Origin: an uncultured Lachnoclostridium sp.
Lineage (GTDB): Bacteria > Bacillota > Clostridia > Lachnospirales > Lachnospiraceae
Length of the DNA: 64,000 bases
NCBI GenBank assembly: GCA_948330435.1
Contig: CAOJBY010000020.1
Location: forward strand, 1 to 64,000
Direction of reading: 5' to 3'
In this document: positions 1 to 8,619 of the stretch, piece by piece
Numbering within the stretch: position 1 is the stretch's first letter
How the letters are laid out: each line of letters begins with the position of its first letter
The notes under the pieces: generated by a model
Database searches by the model: none
What the model was told of the DNA's origin: nothing
The model's input: only the letters and a program-made list of their open reading frames with translations
Made by a program: the position numbers and the translations under genes

Positions 1-258
1 TTGCTTTGGTTTTAATGTTTCTAAAAATTCTGCCATAATTCCGGGAATACACTCTACATATAATGGTAAAGCAAACAAAATATTATCATTTTCATAGAAT
101 TTAGTTTGAATCATTTCCCATTCATTTCTTTTGTATAAATAGAATGTCTCCGTTGTATTTCCGCAGGATTCATATCCTTTTTTAAATTCCTCTAATATTT
201 TATCCGTATTGCTTTTTTCTTTTATTCTGGGAGTACAGCTAACAATGAATAAGTGCAT
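1..258 (-). CDS. Flavodoxin-like NAD(P)H-dependent oxidoreductase, partial (3' end outside window)
   Basis: Eighty-six codons are visible from an ATG at 258, with GAGGAGG just upstream. The protein starts MHLFIVSCTPRIKEKSNT, the first beta strand and phosphate-binding loop (S-x-R...SNT) of flavodoxin-fold reductases, and continues with FALPLYVECIPG, the usual beta3 segment. The start lies inside the last 20 bases of the upstream gene, so the two are translationally coupled. Electron donor and substrate cannot be told. The rest of the gene lies off the left edge. Confidence 0.7.
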   Translation of the reverse strand, partial: MHLFIVSCTPRIKEKSNTDKILEEFKKGYESCGNTTETFYLYKRNEWEMIQTKFYENDNILFALPLYVECIPGIMAEFLETLKPKQ

Positions 259-754
259 TTAAAATTTCCTCCTCATTCTCAATATCATATGTGCCAATGG
301 ATGTTCCATCCAGATTTATCATGACTCTTTCAAACCATTTTTCTAAAAATTCCGGGTTCCCGTTTCCTTTGTAGATTAATCCCATTTTAAGATGTTTTTT
401 ATATCTGGGGTAATGCCGCATTTGTCCATTTTTAAATCGTAAATTCATTGTCGCAAGAGGTAAGATTCTATCAAACATATTTTTTAACTGATACGATACA
501 AAGCCTAATTTTAAATCTGTTATAAAAATAACTTGTTCTGATTGTAAAAATTTTATAAGCAATTTTTCATAATCATCTTTTATGGTGCACACTCCCGGTG
601 TTACAAGCCAACAGCGATTACAGCCGATACAGCCTTTTATATTCATATCTTCCGCATAAATAATTTCAACCTGATTGATGTTTTTTTGTATAGCTTCAAT
701 TATTTTTTGATTATGTAAATCCTCTTTCTCAAGCACTGAAATAATCAAATTCAT
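239..754 (-). CDS. Flavodoxin-fold FMN/iron-sulfur flavoprotein-like oxidoreductase
   Basis: A 171-residue protein from ATG 754, chosen over an in-frame ATG at 790 because AAAGGAG lies 9 bases ahead of it. The segment GCIGCNRCW...GVCTIKDD (about residues 42-62) is the Cys-rich loop of NADPH-dependent FMN reductase and iron-sulfur flavoprotein families, so it probably binds FMN and shuttles electrons in the cytoplasm. It overlaps a second flavodoxin-like gene downstream and follows a TetR gene on the same strand, which suggests a small inducible redox operon. The substrate is unknown. Confidence 0.7.
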   Translation of the reverse strand: MNLIISVLEKEDLHNQKIIEAIQKNINQVEIIYAEDMNIKGCIGCNRCWLVTPGVCTIKDDYEKLLIKFLQSEQVIFITDLKLGFVSYQLKNMFDRILPLATMNLRFKNGQMRHYPRYKKHLKMGLIYKGNGNPEFLEKWFERVMINLDGTSIGTYDIENEEEILNALIHC

Positions 755-847
755 AAACTCATCTCCTTTCCGGTTCGTCGCTTTGTTCATCTGCTTTGCA
801 TGTTTGCTTCAAGCCTTTTCATCACTGTTACCTGTATATTCTTTACG

Positions 848-1435
848 TCAAAGGTTCCTGCCTGCATTTTGGCCAGTTTTTATCAGATACATGATTCCAA
901 AATAGGCATCCGACAATGTGTTGATACAATATGCTTCATCATAAACCATTGCATTATCAGCGAGCAGACTGGCTATTCCGTGTGTCACTAAAAGAATTTG
1001 CGAAAATATGCTGTATGCCTGCCGCCGGTCTACCTTTGCCTGTCTTTTTAAAATAGGAAACAAAGAATCAAAAATTTCCCCTGTAAACCAGTCAGAAAGG
1101 GGAATGCCCGTATAATAGTTTGAATGAAATAAAAAGCAAAAAAGATTCTTTTCTTCTACGGCAAACTGAATATGTCTCATACCCACTTCCAGCATAGGGC
1201 GTTCGTATCTGCCGTTTAAATTTGTTACATAGTTCATATGAAATTCGCTTGCTTTTTTATGTGCTGCAATTCGGACATCCTCAATCGTCTTAAAATGATA
1301 CAAAACGGGCTGGGTGGAACAGCCGAGTTTTTGCGAAACGGTCCGGGCGGTTATGTTTTCCGCACCCATTTCTTTTGCAATTTCAAAAGCTGCGTCTATA
1401 ATCATTTCTTTTGTGACTTTCGCAATTGCCGGCAT
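848..1435 (-). CDS. TetR family transcriptional regulator
   Basis: A 195-residue protein. Residues 8-55 form the TetR helix-turn-helix (ITARTVSQKLGCSTQPVLYHF), and the C-terminal two thirds is a helical, poorly conserved ligand domain. It is the first gene of a minus-strand set with the two flavodoxin-like genes and probably represses itself and them. A perfect 16-bp palindrome at 1451-1466, just upstream of its start, is the obvious operator candidate. The ligand cannot be inferred. Confidence 0.85.
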   Translation of the reverse strand: MPAIAKVTKEMIIDAAFEIAKEMGAENITARTVSQKLGCSTQPVLYHFKTIEDVRIAAHKKASEFHMNYVTNLNGRYERPMLEVGMRHIQFAVEEKNLFCFLFHSNYYTGIPLSDWFTGEIFDSLFPILKRQAKVDRRQAYSIFSQILLVTHGIASLLADNAMVYDEAYCINTLSDAYFGIMYLIKTGQNAGRNL

Positions 1436-1450
1436 ATTTGCACCTCCATT

Positions 1451-1466
1451 TATAATTTAAATTATA
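1451..1466. promoter_or_regulatory. Candidate TetR operator (perfect palindrome)
   Basis: TATAATTTAAATTATA is its own reverse complement and lies 15 bp upstream of the tetR start. A further half site (AAATTATAAA) follows at 1491-1500. Position and symmetry suggest autoregulation. The region is very AT-rich, so chance palindromy is possible. Confidence 0.45.
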
Positions 1467-1663
1467 TATAACTATTATTATGCATAACATAAATTATAAA
1501 TCAAGGTAATCTTTCTGTCAATACCCGGCTTCCGTATAAGGCGGGAAAGAATAAATAGTAAATATTTATATTAAATACATTTTCATAGTTGAAACCTATA
1601 GAATTTTATGCTAACCTGGGATCTATAAAAGAAAATACGGAAACTGAAACAGGAGAAAACCTT

Positions 1664-2554
1664 ATGGAATTACGCGTACTTCAATATTTTCTCGCAATTG
1701 CAAGGGAACAAAGCATTGTTCGTGCGGCGGAATCTCTCCATCTTTCTCAGCCCACTCTCTCGATACAGATAAAGGCGATGGAGGAAGAACTGGGCAAGCA
1801 GCTTCTGATTCGAGGCACCAAAGGCTCCCGAAAGGTCACATTGACGGAAGAGGGCATGATCCTGCGTAAGCGGGCAGAGGAAATCTTAAACCTGGTACAC
1901 AAAACAGAGCGTGAAATCTCACTTTCCGACGAGGTTGTTGTGGGGGACGTTTATATTGGGACAGGCGAAACCGATGCGGTCCGTCTGATTGCAAAGACTG
2001 CAAGGAAGCTCTACCGGACCTATCCGGGAATCCATTACCATATCGCAAGCGGAAATGCCGCATTTGTAATGGAACAGTTAGAAAAGGGGCTGATTGATTT
2101 CGGCCTTGTATTCGGAGACGTGGATCAGACAAAATATCATTCCATGAAACTTCCGCTTACCGACGTCTGGGGCGTGCTGATGCGAAAAGACTCCCCTCTC
2201 GCTGAAAAAACAGCCATCTCCCCGGAGGATTTATGGGACAAGCCCCTCATCCTGTCAAGACAGGAAAATACATCCGCTGCACTGACGGCCTGGATTGGGC
2301 GTGAACCATCGGAATTGGAAGTTGTGGCAACCTACAACCTGCTTTTCAACGCCTCCTTAATGGTGGAAGAGAGCCTGGGATATGCAATCGGATTTGACAA
2401 AATCATCAACACCTCCGGCAGCAGCAAGCTTTGTTTCCGTCCCCTGGAACCCTGCAGAGAGGACGGCATGAGCATCATATGGAAAAAGTATCAGGTGTTT
2501 TCCAAGGCTTCCGACAAGTTTATGGAGCAATTGAAAGAGATACAGGGAGTGTGA
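1664..2554 (+). CDS. LysR family transcriptional regulator
   Basis: A 296-residue protein from ATG 1664, preceded by AGGAG. An in-frame ATG at 1589 would add 25 residues that match no LysR N-terminus. Residues 1-60 (MELRVLQYFLAIAREQSIVR, then SLHLSQPTLSIQIKAMEEEL) are the winged helix-turn-helix, and residues 90-296 are the LysR substrate domain with periplasmic-binding-protein fold. It converges on metF, from which it is separated by a strong hairpin, so adjacency alone does not show that it controls the methylene-THF reductase genes. The effector is unknown. Confidence 0.85.
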   Translation: MELRVLQYFLAIAREQSIVRAAESLHLSQPTLSIQIKAMEEELGKQLLIRGTKGSRKVTLTEEGMILRKRAEEILNLVHKTEREISLSDEVVVGDVYIGTGETDAVRLIAKTARKLYRTYPGIHYHIASGNAAFVMEQLEKGLIDFGLVFGDVDQTKYHSMKLPLTDVWGVLMRKDSPLAEKTAISPEDLWDKPLILSRQENTSAALTAWIGREPSELEVVATYNLLFNASLMVEESLGYAIGFDKIINTSGSSKLCFRPLEPCREDGMSIIWKKYQVFSKASDKFMEQLKEIQGV

Positions 2555-2697
2555 AATAGAGGACAGCAGCAAATCTGTCTTTATTATAAAGGATTTCCCT
2601 GTCTGATAGATACAATATCTTTCTTTCCTTTGGTTTTCCACGATAAAAGACAGGACCAAACCAACTATACAAATGCGATATTTGTCCACAAAAAGCC

Positions 2698-2745
2698 AGT
2701 AGTCCATATCGGAAATCTGCACGAGAATTTCCGATACGGACTACT
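2698..2745. terminator. Bidirectional hairpin between lysR and metF
   Basis: An inverted repeat with arms of about 20 nt (AGTAGTCC-TATCGGAAAT and its near complement) around a 9-nt loop, placed between two convergent genes. There is no long T tract, so its efficiency as an intrinsic terminator is uncertain. The arms carry TTCCGATA, also seen in the palindromes near 7.3 and 26.2 kb. Confidence 0.6.
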
Positions 2746-2793
2746 AATTTGCTCCTGTCTAAACCTATTGATTCATTTTTTATAACAACAATT

Positions 2794-3672
2794 TTAGATT
2801 CCGGCTTTCGCAAGAAGCTCCGGCACCTTGGACTCCCAACCCATAGCCATAATATGTACGCCCTGGCAGTAAGGACGGCACTCCTTAATCACACGGGCCG
2901 CAATCTCCACGCCGGTAACGCCTGCCTTTGTCTTTTCCTTATCCGCTTTCAGTTCCTCGATCATTTCCTCCGGAACATGAATACCGGCAACGTTCGCATT
3001 CATGTATCTGCACATGCCCACGGACTTCGGGATTACGATTCCAAGCTGAACCGGCTTCCCAAACTGCTTCGCTTTGTCCATAAACTGAATGAATTTCTCC
3101 GGCTCATAAACCGCCTGGGTCTGGAAATACTCGGCACCTGCGGCAACCTTTCGCTCCATCTTCGCAAGCTGAACATCCACGGAATCGCTGCAGGGTGACA
3201 CAACGGCCCCTTTTGCAAACTTCGGCGGCTCCCCAACCAGCTCATTTCCACCCAGGTCAACGCCCGACTCCAGCTGCTTTACCGCATGAATGAGGGACAC
3301 GGAATCCAAATCAAACACAGGCTTTGCCTGGGGATGATCTCCAAGCTTTGTGTGATCCCCCGTCAGCAGCAGCAGATTTTCGATTCCGAACAGGGCGGCA
3401 CTTAAGAGATCCGACTCCAGTGCAATCCGGTTCCGATCACGGCAGGTCATCTGGAAAATGGGGGTCAGCCCCTCATCCTTTAAAGCCTTACAGGTTGCCA
3501 GAGAGCCAAGACGCATCACCGAGGACTGATTGTCCGTTACATTAACAGCCGTAATGCCGCTTAAGTAGGTTTTGGCCTCCTCTAACATATGTTCAATATG
3601 AAATCCTTTTGGCGGTCCTACTTCCGCCGTAACTACAAATTCACCACGCTCAAATGCTTCCGTAATTTTCAT
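2794..3672 (-). CDS. metF: Methylenetetrahydrofolate reductase, MetF catalytic subunit
   Basis: A 292-residue TIM-barrel flavoprotein of the MTHFR family that reduces 5,10-methylene-THF to 5-methyl-THF. Visible family features are the N-terminal FVVTAEVGPPKG strand with catalytic Glu, NVTDNQSSVMR, QMTCRDRNRIALESDLLSA and LLLTGDHTKLGDH. Length fits the short bacterial form without the regulatory domain. It is last in a three-gene run with metV and a MetV-RnfC fusion, the subunit set of the multi-subunit acetogen-type enzyme (MetV/MetF/RnfC2 as described in Acetobacterium woodii). It probably works in the methyl branch of the Wood-Ljungdahl pathway or in methyl supply for methionine. Confidence 0.92.
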   Translation of the reverse strand: MKITEAFERGEFVVTAEVGPPKGFHIEHMLEEAKTYLSGITAVNVTDNQSSVMRLGSLATCKALKDEGLTPIFQMTCRDRNRIALESDLLSAALFGIENLLLLTGDHTKLGDHPQAKPVFDLDSVSLIHAVKQLESGVDLGGNELVGEPPKFAKGAVVSPCSDSVDVQLAKMERKVAAGAEYFQTQAVYEPEKFIQFMDKAKQFGKPVQLGIVIPKSVGMCRYMNANVAGIHVPEEMIEELKADKEKTKAGVTGVEIAARVIKECRPYCQGVHIMAMGWESKVPELLAKAGI

Positions 3673-3684
3673 AATTTCCCCTCC

Positions 3685-4308
3685 TTATTCAGCTGATTCT
3701 TTATCCGTTGCGAAATTACGCACCTGTGTGGGACATTTTAACAGGTCAAGACGGCCAAGCTGTGCCAGACGGCGGTAGATACGCTCCCAGCCGCACTCCA
3801 TCTCGCTGTCCACCTCGCATTTTCCGTTTTTGGAACCGCCGCACTGTCCGTTCACAAGGCTCTTGGAGCAGGCCGTAATGGGACAGATTCCGCCGGTGAT
3901 ATTCAAATAGCACTCCCCGCACTGATCACAATCGTATTCCAGGGGCGTCACTCCCTGAAAGCCCGGCTGGGGATAAGTATCGCAGGCCGCATAGACCGGT
4001 TTTTCTTCCAGATACTCAGAGATGGTCTGCACGCCCACGCCGCAGGAAAATACCAACACCGCATCCGCCGCTTTAATCGCATCCATATGCTTCTCAAGAC
4101 GCAGCTTCATATTTTCCGGGTTGCAAATGTAATCCGTTGTGATGATTCCGGTTACATTGCCGGCGGACTCCATTTCTTTCTGAAGCGTGTCTGCTTCTTC
4201 CAACGGGAATTGAACCTCCCTGCATCCATGACAGTTGATGATAAATACCTTTTTACCATCCGCCAGTGACAGAATTGCTTCTTTCTCTTTTAACTGAGTA
4301 ATCAACAT
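3685..4308 (-). CDS. metV: MetV, Zn/Fe-S subunit of methylenetetrahydrofolate reductase
   Basis: A 207-residue MTHFR C-terminal-type protein. Cysteines occur as NCHGC near the start, SCGVGVQT, CDQCGECYLNITGGICP and CSKSLVNGQCGG...GKCE, the family signature. In known acetogen complexes MetV bridges MetF to the electron-input subunit. It starts one base after the stop of the upstream fusion gene and lies 12 bases before metF, so the three are cotranscribed. The same module is repeated at the N-terminus of the upstream protein. Confidence 0.88.
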   Translation of the reverse strand: MLITQLKEKEAILSLADGKKVFIINCHGCREVQFPLEEADTLQKEMESAGNVTGIITTDYICNPENMKLRLEKHMDAIKAADAVLVFSCGVGVQTISEYLEEKPVYAACDTYPQPGFQGVTPLEYDCDQCGECYLNITGGICPITACSKSLVNGQCGGSKNGKCEVDSEMECGWERIYRRLAQLGRLDLLKCPTQVRNFATDKESAE

Positions 4309-4309
4309 A

Positions 4310-6271
4310 TCACTTCATCCCCCTTACTGCATTTTTGCCCGCCTTGATCTTGGTGACAAGGGGGATCTTGGAGGAACAGATGTACTCGCAGCATCTGCAT
4401 TCGAGACAATCCATCACGTTCATCTCTTTCATGCCCTGCCAGTTCTCCTCATCTGCGTATTTTGCATAGTACAGCGGAGACAGCTCCATGGGACAGACAT
4501 CCACACAGCGTCCGCATTTGATACAGGGCTGCTCGGCCGTATGGTCAGTGTCCACGGCAATGATTCCGTTGGAGCCTTTCATAATCGGCACATTCGTGTC
4601 GGCCAGGACAAAGCCCATCATGGGACCGCCCGCCTTAACGGTAACATCCTCTCCCGTAATGCCGCCGCAGTAGTCAATGAGATCCTTTGTATTCGTACCA
4701 ATCTTCACAATGTAGTTGCCCGGATTCTTCACATGCTCGCCGGTAACCGACACCACACGCTCTATGAGGGGCATACCTTTCTGAATCGCATCGGAGATTG
4801 CCTTTGTGGTGCTGATATTGCTTACCACACAGCCCACGTCCGCCGGAAGTCCGCCGCTTGGAACCTGCCGCTTCATCACCCGCTTAATAAGCATCTTCTC
4901 AGCACCCTGAGGGTATTTTGTCTTAGCCGTAACCACCTCAAGCTCCGGAATATCCGCTGTCCTGGCTTCCAAAAGTTCAATGGCATCGGGCTTATTGTCC
5001 TCTATAACGATAATGCCTTTTTCTGCACCTACGGTCTTGACAATGGCCTTAAGGCCGTAAATCACGTCGTCCGCAAATTCTAAAAGCACCCTGTGGTCTG
5101 CAGTCAGATACGGCTCACATTCGCAGCCGTTTAAGAGAACGGTGTCAATGGGCTTGGGCGGCTTTAACTTTACGGATGTGGGGAAGCCGGCACCTCCCAT
5201 GCCTACGATTCCCGCTTCCCTGACAATCTCCACGATCTCCTCCGGCGTCAGGCTGTCCAGGTCCTTATGGGGATTCACGGACTCATCCAATGTATTTTTC
5301 CCGTCGGAACGGATCACAACGGACAGACATTCGCCCCTTGTGGCATGCTTATGTACCTCAATGGCCGTTACGGTTCCGCTGACACTGGAATGAACCGGGC
5401 TGCTGATAAATCCGGCCGATTCCCCGATCTTCTGTCCCACCTTAACGGTATCGCCCACCTCCACGATTGGGTTGGCCGGTGCACCTGCGTGCATGGACAG
5501 AGGAATCACTACAACCTCCGGCTCCGGAAATCTCTTAAGAGCAAGATGCTCCGTATATTCCTTGTGCTCCAGGGGATGTACGCCGCCGTAATAGCCGGCA
5601 AGCCGGTTCTCCCGGATGGACGTTACATAATCCTGAATGGCTTTGTGATTGATCCTGGAGAAATCACGCATCTGTACAGGCTGTGCCAAAAACTCGGCAA
5701 GCCGTCCCTGTTTCTCAAGACGCTCGTATATCTTCTCCCATGCACAGTCCTTGTTTTCATCCACTTCGCACTTGCCGTTCTTCGCACCTCCGCACTGTCC
5801 GTTTAACAGGCTCTTGGAACAGTCAACTACGGGACAGATACCGCCAGTGACATTCAAGTAGCACTGTGCACATGCACCGCAGGCTTTCTTCGTCAGGGCC
5901 ATGCCGTGATGTCCTCGGTAATTCAAAGAATTGGCCGCTGCGTAGACGGGCTTGTCCGCCATCCCGGCAAGGGTCTGAACGCCCAGTCCGCAGGAAATAA
6001 CAATCACGTTCTCGGTTCCCTCCGGAATCAGGCCCTTAAGCTTCCGTTCTGTCTGTACCTTGTTGCACAAAAAGTCAACCTTTACGCTGCCTGTGACCGT
6101 TTTTCCCTGCTCCCGAGCCAGCTTCTCAAACTCCTCACAATCCAGCTCGTCCACGGTCTCAAATTCCTTGAAGCACTTGTTACATGCAATAAGGAACAGC
6201 TGATCTTTTCCGTCCAGTAATGACGACAGCTCTTCATTACTTTTCAACTTATACTTCGTATAGTTTTCCAA
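4310..6271 (-). CDS. rnfC2: MetV-RnfC2 fusion, electron-input subunit of methylene-THF reductase
   Basis: A 653-residue protein from a TTG start (GGAAGGTG just upstream). Residues 1-215 are a second MetV domain (SCGLGVQT, CGACAQCYLNVTGGICP, CSKSLLNGQCGG). Residues 216-653 are RnfC-like: a barrel-sandwich segment (EVGDTVKVGQKIGESAGFIS), the flavin/NADH-binding Rossmann region (GMGGAGFPTSVKL...LNGCECEPYLTADHR), and two 4Fe-4S motifs (CIKCGRCVDVCP, CLECRCCEYIC). By analogy with A. woodii RnfC2 it should accept electrons from NADH and pass them to MetV/MetF. The fusion of both parts in one chain is the odd feature. First gene of the metF operon. Confidence 0.88.
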   Translation of the reverse strand: MENYTKYKLKSNEELSSLLDGKDQLFLIACNKCFKEFETVDELDCEEFEKLAREQGKTVTGSVKVDFLCNKVQTERKLKGLIPEGTENVIVISCGLGVQTLAGMADKPVYAAANSLNYRGHHGMALTKKACGACAQCYLNVTGGICPVVDCSKSLLNGQCGGAKNGKCEVDENKDCAWEKIYERLEKQGRLAEFLAQPVQMRDFSRINHKAIQDYVTSIRENRLAGYYGGVHPLEHKEYTEHLALKRFPEPEVVVIPLSMHAGAPANPIVEVGDTVKVGQKIGESAGFISSPVHSSVSGTVTAIEVHKHATRGECLSVVIRSDGKNTLDESVNPHKDLDSLTPEEIVEIVREAGIVGMGGAGFPTSVKLKPPKPIDTVLLNGCECEPYLTADHRVLLEFADDVIYGLKAIVKTVGAEKGIIVIEDNKPDAIELLEARTADIPELEVVTAKTKYPQGAEKMLIKRVMKRQVPSGGLPADVGCVVSNISTTKAISDAIQKGMPLIERVVSVTGEHVKNPGNYIVKIGTNTKDLIDYCGGITGEDVTVKAGGPMMGFVLADTNVPIMKGSNGIIAVDTDHTAEQPCIKCGRCVDVCPMELSPLYYAKYADEENWQGMKEMNVMDCLECRCCEYICSSKIPLVTKIKAGKNAVRGMK

Positions 6272-6415
6272 TTGATCACCTTCCTGTCAAATTGATTCAC
6301 AAATCTTTTATCAATATATCATATATCAGCTGTTCTTTCCAGTCTAAATATTTCCTATCCTTGTTTCTTTTTTTGTACACAGCCGCCGTTCAGACGGGCT
6401 GCACATGCCGATATT

Positions 6416-7255
6416 CTAACGGATATCCTCTATCCAGGAAAAAAACTTATCAAGACACTGATTCTTGTCCCGTGTTTCCAGAAACGTCCCCGCCGTATAC
6501 CATGAATGTGTATTCCTCTGATCCACCACAGAATACAGCTCACATTTATTGCCCAGGCTTTCCGCCTTTTCATAAAAATGCTCCGCACAGGAATAGGCAA
6601 TCAGTCCGTCATGCCTGCTCTGAATCAAAAGCATGGGAATCGGGCTTTTTGTCATAAGGGCGTACGGCTCACCTTTGGTTCTGTCATAGCCTTTGGCAAA
6701 CAGCTGATTCAAAAGGAGCCTTACGGACAATGACTGCTTTCCAAAAAAGGTATACGGCCCGCCGGATCCGATAAATCCGATTATATTTGATACATCCACA
6801 TGATATTCTTCCTGAACTCTCCTGCTGTAGCAGAGGATAGCGGACAAATGTGCCCCTGCGGAGGGACCGGAAACAATCACCTTACGGGTATCTATCCCCT
6901 TACCGGTCAAAAAGTCAACCGCCGCCCTGTAACCGGCACATACGTCCTCTATCTGACATGGATACTTATTTTTTGGCGACAGCCTGTACCCTAAGGAAAC
7001 AAAACGATATCCGTTTTTTGCAATACATTGCCCGACAAAATCAAACATTTTCGGCGTCCCCGCATTCCATCCGCCGCCGTGTACCCACAGGATTATTTTA
7101 TCGCTTACAATGTTTTCAGGCTCATAATATAAGAAATACTGATGCTTATGGTTCCCAAAGGAGACAAATTCTGGTTTAAACTCCTTTTTCACCCGAAGCA
7201 TTTTGCCATACAGGCCCCAATAGCTGAAGCTCTCACGGATAGAATCTTTCATCAT
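6416..7255 (-). CDS. Alpha/beta hydrolase (acetyl-esterase/lipase-like)
   Basis: About 279 residues from ATG 7255, where GGGGG lies 6 bases upstream; an in-frame GTG at 7282 lacks a ribosome site. HGGGWNAG is the oxyanion-hole motif of the hormone-sensitive-lipase/BD-FAE group, GPSAGA the nucleophile elbow (Ser), SRHDG the acid and NTHSW the catalytic His. No signal peptide is visible, so a cytoplasmic esterase acting on small acyl or acetyl-sugar esters is likely. It is monocistronic and upstream of the metF cluster on the same strand. Confidence 0.8.
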   Translation of the reverse strand: MMKDSIRESFSYWGLYGKMLRVKKEFKPEFVSFGNHKHQYFLYYEPENIVSDKIILWVHGGGWNAGTPKMFDFVGQCIAKNGYRFVSLGYRLSPKNKYPCQIEDVCAGYRAAVDFLTGKGIDTRKVIVSGPSAGAHLSAILCYSRRVQEEYHVDVSNIIGFIGSGGPYTFFGKQSLSVRLLLNQLFAKGYDRTKGEPYALMTKSPIPMLLIQSRHDGLIAYSCAEHFYEKAESLGNKCELYSVVDQRNTHSWYTAGTFLETRDKNQCLDKFFSWIEDIR

Positions 7256-7308
7256 CCGATACCCCCATAATCCGGAATTCACGAATTCCGATTTTCAGTC
7301 TCGATTTT

Positions 7309-7536
7309 AATGTAGCAATTCAGGCGTGCAGAGTGGACAGGCTGTTCCGATATCAAGTGTCCGGCTGTTCACGAACATGCTGTCTGATATGGACGGACAT
7401 TACCGCAAAATCCAACTTCACTATAAAAGAGTATCAAGGGAATGTCCGTACAGAGCAGACTGAATGTACGTGAACCGTCCGAACATAGGATATGGAAAAG
7501 CCTGCTCACTCTGCACGCCTGAATTGTTACATTTTA
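7309..7536. repeat. Long imperfect palindrome (about 220 bp), possible non-autonomous element
   Basis: This fills the 377-nt gap between the esterase and aroE. The outer arms CAATTCAGGCGTGCAGAGTG and their complement near 7506-7526 match almost perfectly. The inner arms also pair over another 60-70 nt with mismatches (GGCTGTTCC..., GTTCACG..ACAT, ACGGACATT), so nearly the whole segment could form one hairpin. It contains no coding sequence. It resembles a MITE-like or attenuator structure, and part of the inner arm (TTCCGATATC...GGATATGGAAAAG) recurs at 26.2 kb. Confidence 0.65.
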
Positions 7537-7632
7537 ACATAGGTCTTCTTTCCATTCAATCTGTTTTCCTTGACTTTTTATGCGTATTTCTATAGCATAG
7601 ACAAAAAGACTTTTGCTTGGGAGGTATTTTCC

Positions 7633-8502
7633 ATGAGAGACAGAATTACCGGAAAAACGAAACTGACCGCACTGCTTGGAAGTCCCGTGGAGCACAGCAT
7701 TTCCCCGGCCATGCACAACGAGTCCTTTCGTCTTCTTGGCCTTGACTATGCATATCTGGCCTTTGACGTGACAGAGGATACTTTCCTTAGGGCAGTTGAC
7801 GGCCTGACCGCCATAGGTGCCGCAGGATGGAACTGCACCATGCCTTTAAAGCGGCTGATGCATCAAAGATCGGACATGCTCTCGGACACCGCACTTCTCA
7901 CCGGATCCGTGAACACAGTTGTAAATCGTGACGGGGTTCTTTATGGAGATAATACGGACGGATTTGGCTTTATGCAGTCCATGGCTGATGCCGGACTTCG
8001 CCCGGCCGGGAAAAGGCTGACTGTTCTTGGCTCCGGAGGGGCCGCTGCTTCTATCATTGCCCAGGCTGCTTTGGACGGTGTATATGCCATTGACATTTTC
8101 TCCCGGCCGGCAAGTCCCTCCACAAAGCTAATTGAGCATGAGGCGGAATTAATCCGCAGTAAAACCGCCTGCCTTTTGAATCTGTATGATTTAAAGGATC
8201 ATACACAGCTTTCCAAAAGTCTCGAACAAAGCTATTGCCTGATCAACGCTTCTTCCGTAGGTATGGCTCCAAAGACGGATGCCTGCCTGATTCCGGACGC
8301 TTCCATGCTTCACCCCGATTTGGCCGTGGGGGACGTGATTTACAATCCCAGGGAGACAAAACTGTTACATATGGCAAAAGAACGGGGCTGCATGACATTT
8401 AACGGACTCTATATGCTGCTCCATCAGGGGGCTATGGCTTTCCACCTGTGGACGGGGCAGGATATGCCCGTGGAGGAGATTCGTGAAAAATTTTTCCAGT
8501 AA
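7633..8502 (+). CDS. aroE: Shikimate dehydrogenase-family protein
   Basis: A 289-residue protein from ATG 7633 with GGGAGG upstream; the in-frame ATG at 7570 is not favoured. The N-terminal substrate domain has LLGSPVEHSISPAMHN and the catalytic Lys in WNCTMPLKRL. The C-terminal Rossmann domain has NTDGFGF and GSGGAA. It reduces 3-dehydroshikimate (or quinate) with NAD(P)H in aromatic amino-acid synthesis. NCTMPLK replaces the usual NVTIPHK, so it may belong to a shikimate/quinate-dehydrogenase-like branch. It is a single gene ended by a strong hairpin. Confidence 0.88.
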   Translation: MRDRITGKTKLTALLGSPVEHSISPAMHNESFRLLGLDYAYLAFDVTEDTFLRAVDGLTAIGAAGWNCTMPLKRLMHQRSDMLSDTALLTGSVNTVVNRDGVLYGDNTDGFGFMQSMADAGLRPAGKRLTVLGSGGAAASIIAQAALDGVYAIDIFSRPASPSTKLIEHEAELIRSKTACLLNLYDLKDHTQLSKSLEQSYCLINASSVGMAPKTDACLIPDASMLHPDLAVGDVIYNPRETKLLHMAKERGCMTFNGLYMLLHQGAMAFHLWTGQDMPVEEIREKFFQ

Positions 8503-8520
8503 GCCCGGGCCCCCTATTTC

Positions 8521-8605
8521 CATTTTATCAAAAAAGGGTGTCGGGAAATAAGATATCAAAAATGGCTGATGTCTTATTTCCCGATGCCCCTTTTAAGATA
8601 AAATG
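8521..8605. terminator. Bidirectional terminator between aroE and PTS IIA
   Basis: An 85-nt near-perfect palindrome: CATTTTATC/GATAAAATG outermost, then AAAGGG-TCGGGAAATAAGA pairing with TCTTATTTCCCGA-CCCCTTTT. A-rich and T-rich flanks on both sides suit convergent termination. The core resembles hairpins at 15.9, 27.5 and 53.6 kb. Confidence 0.8.
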
Positions 8606-8619
8606 CTTTTTTATATGCT

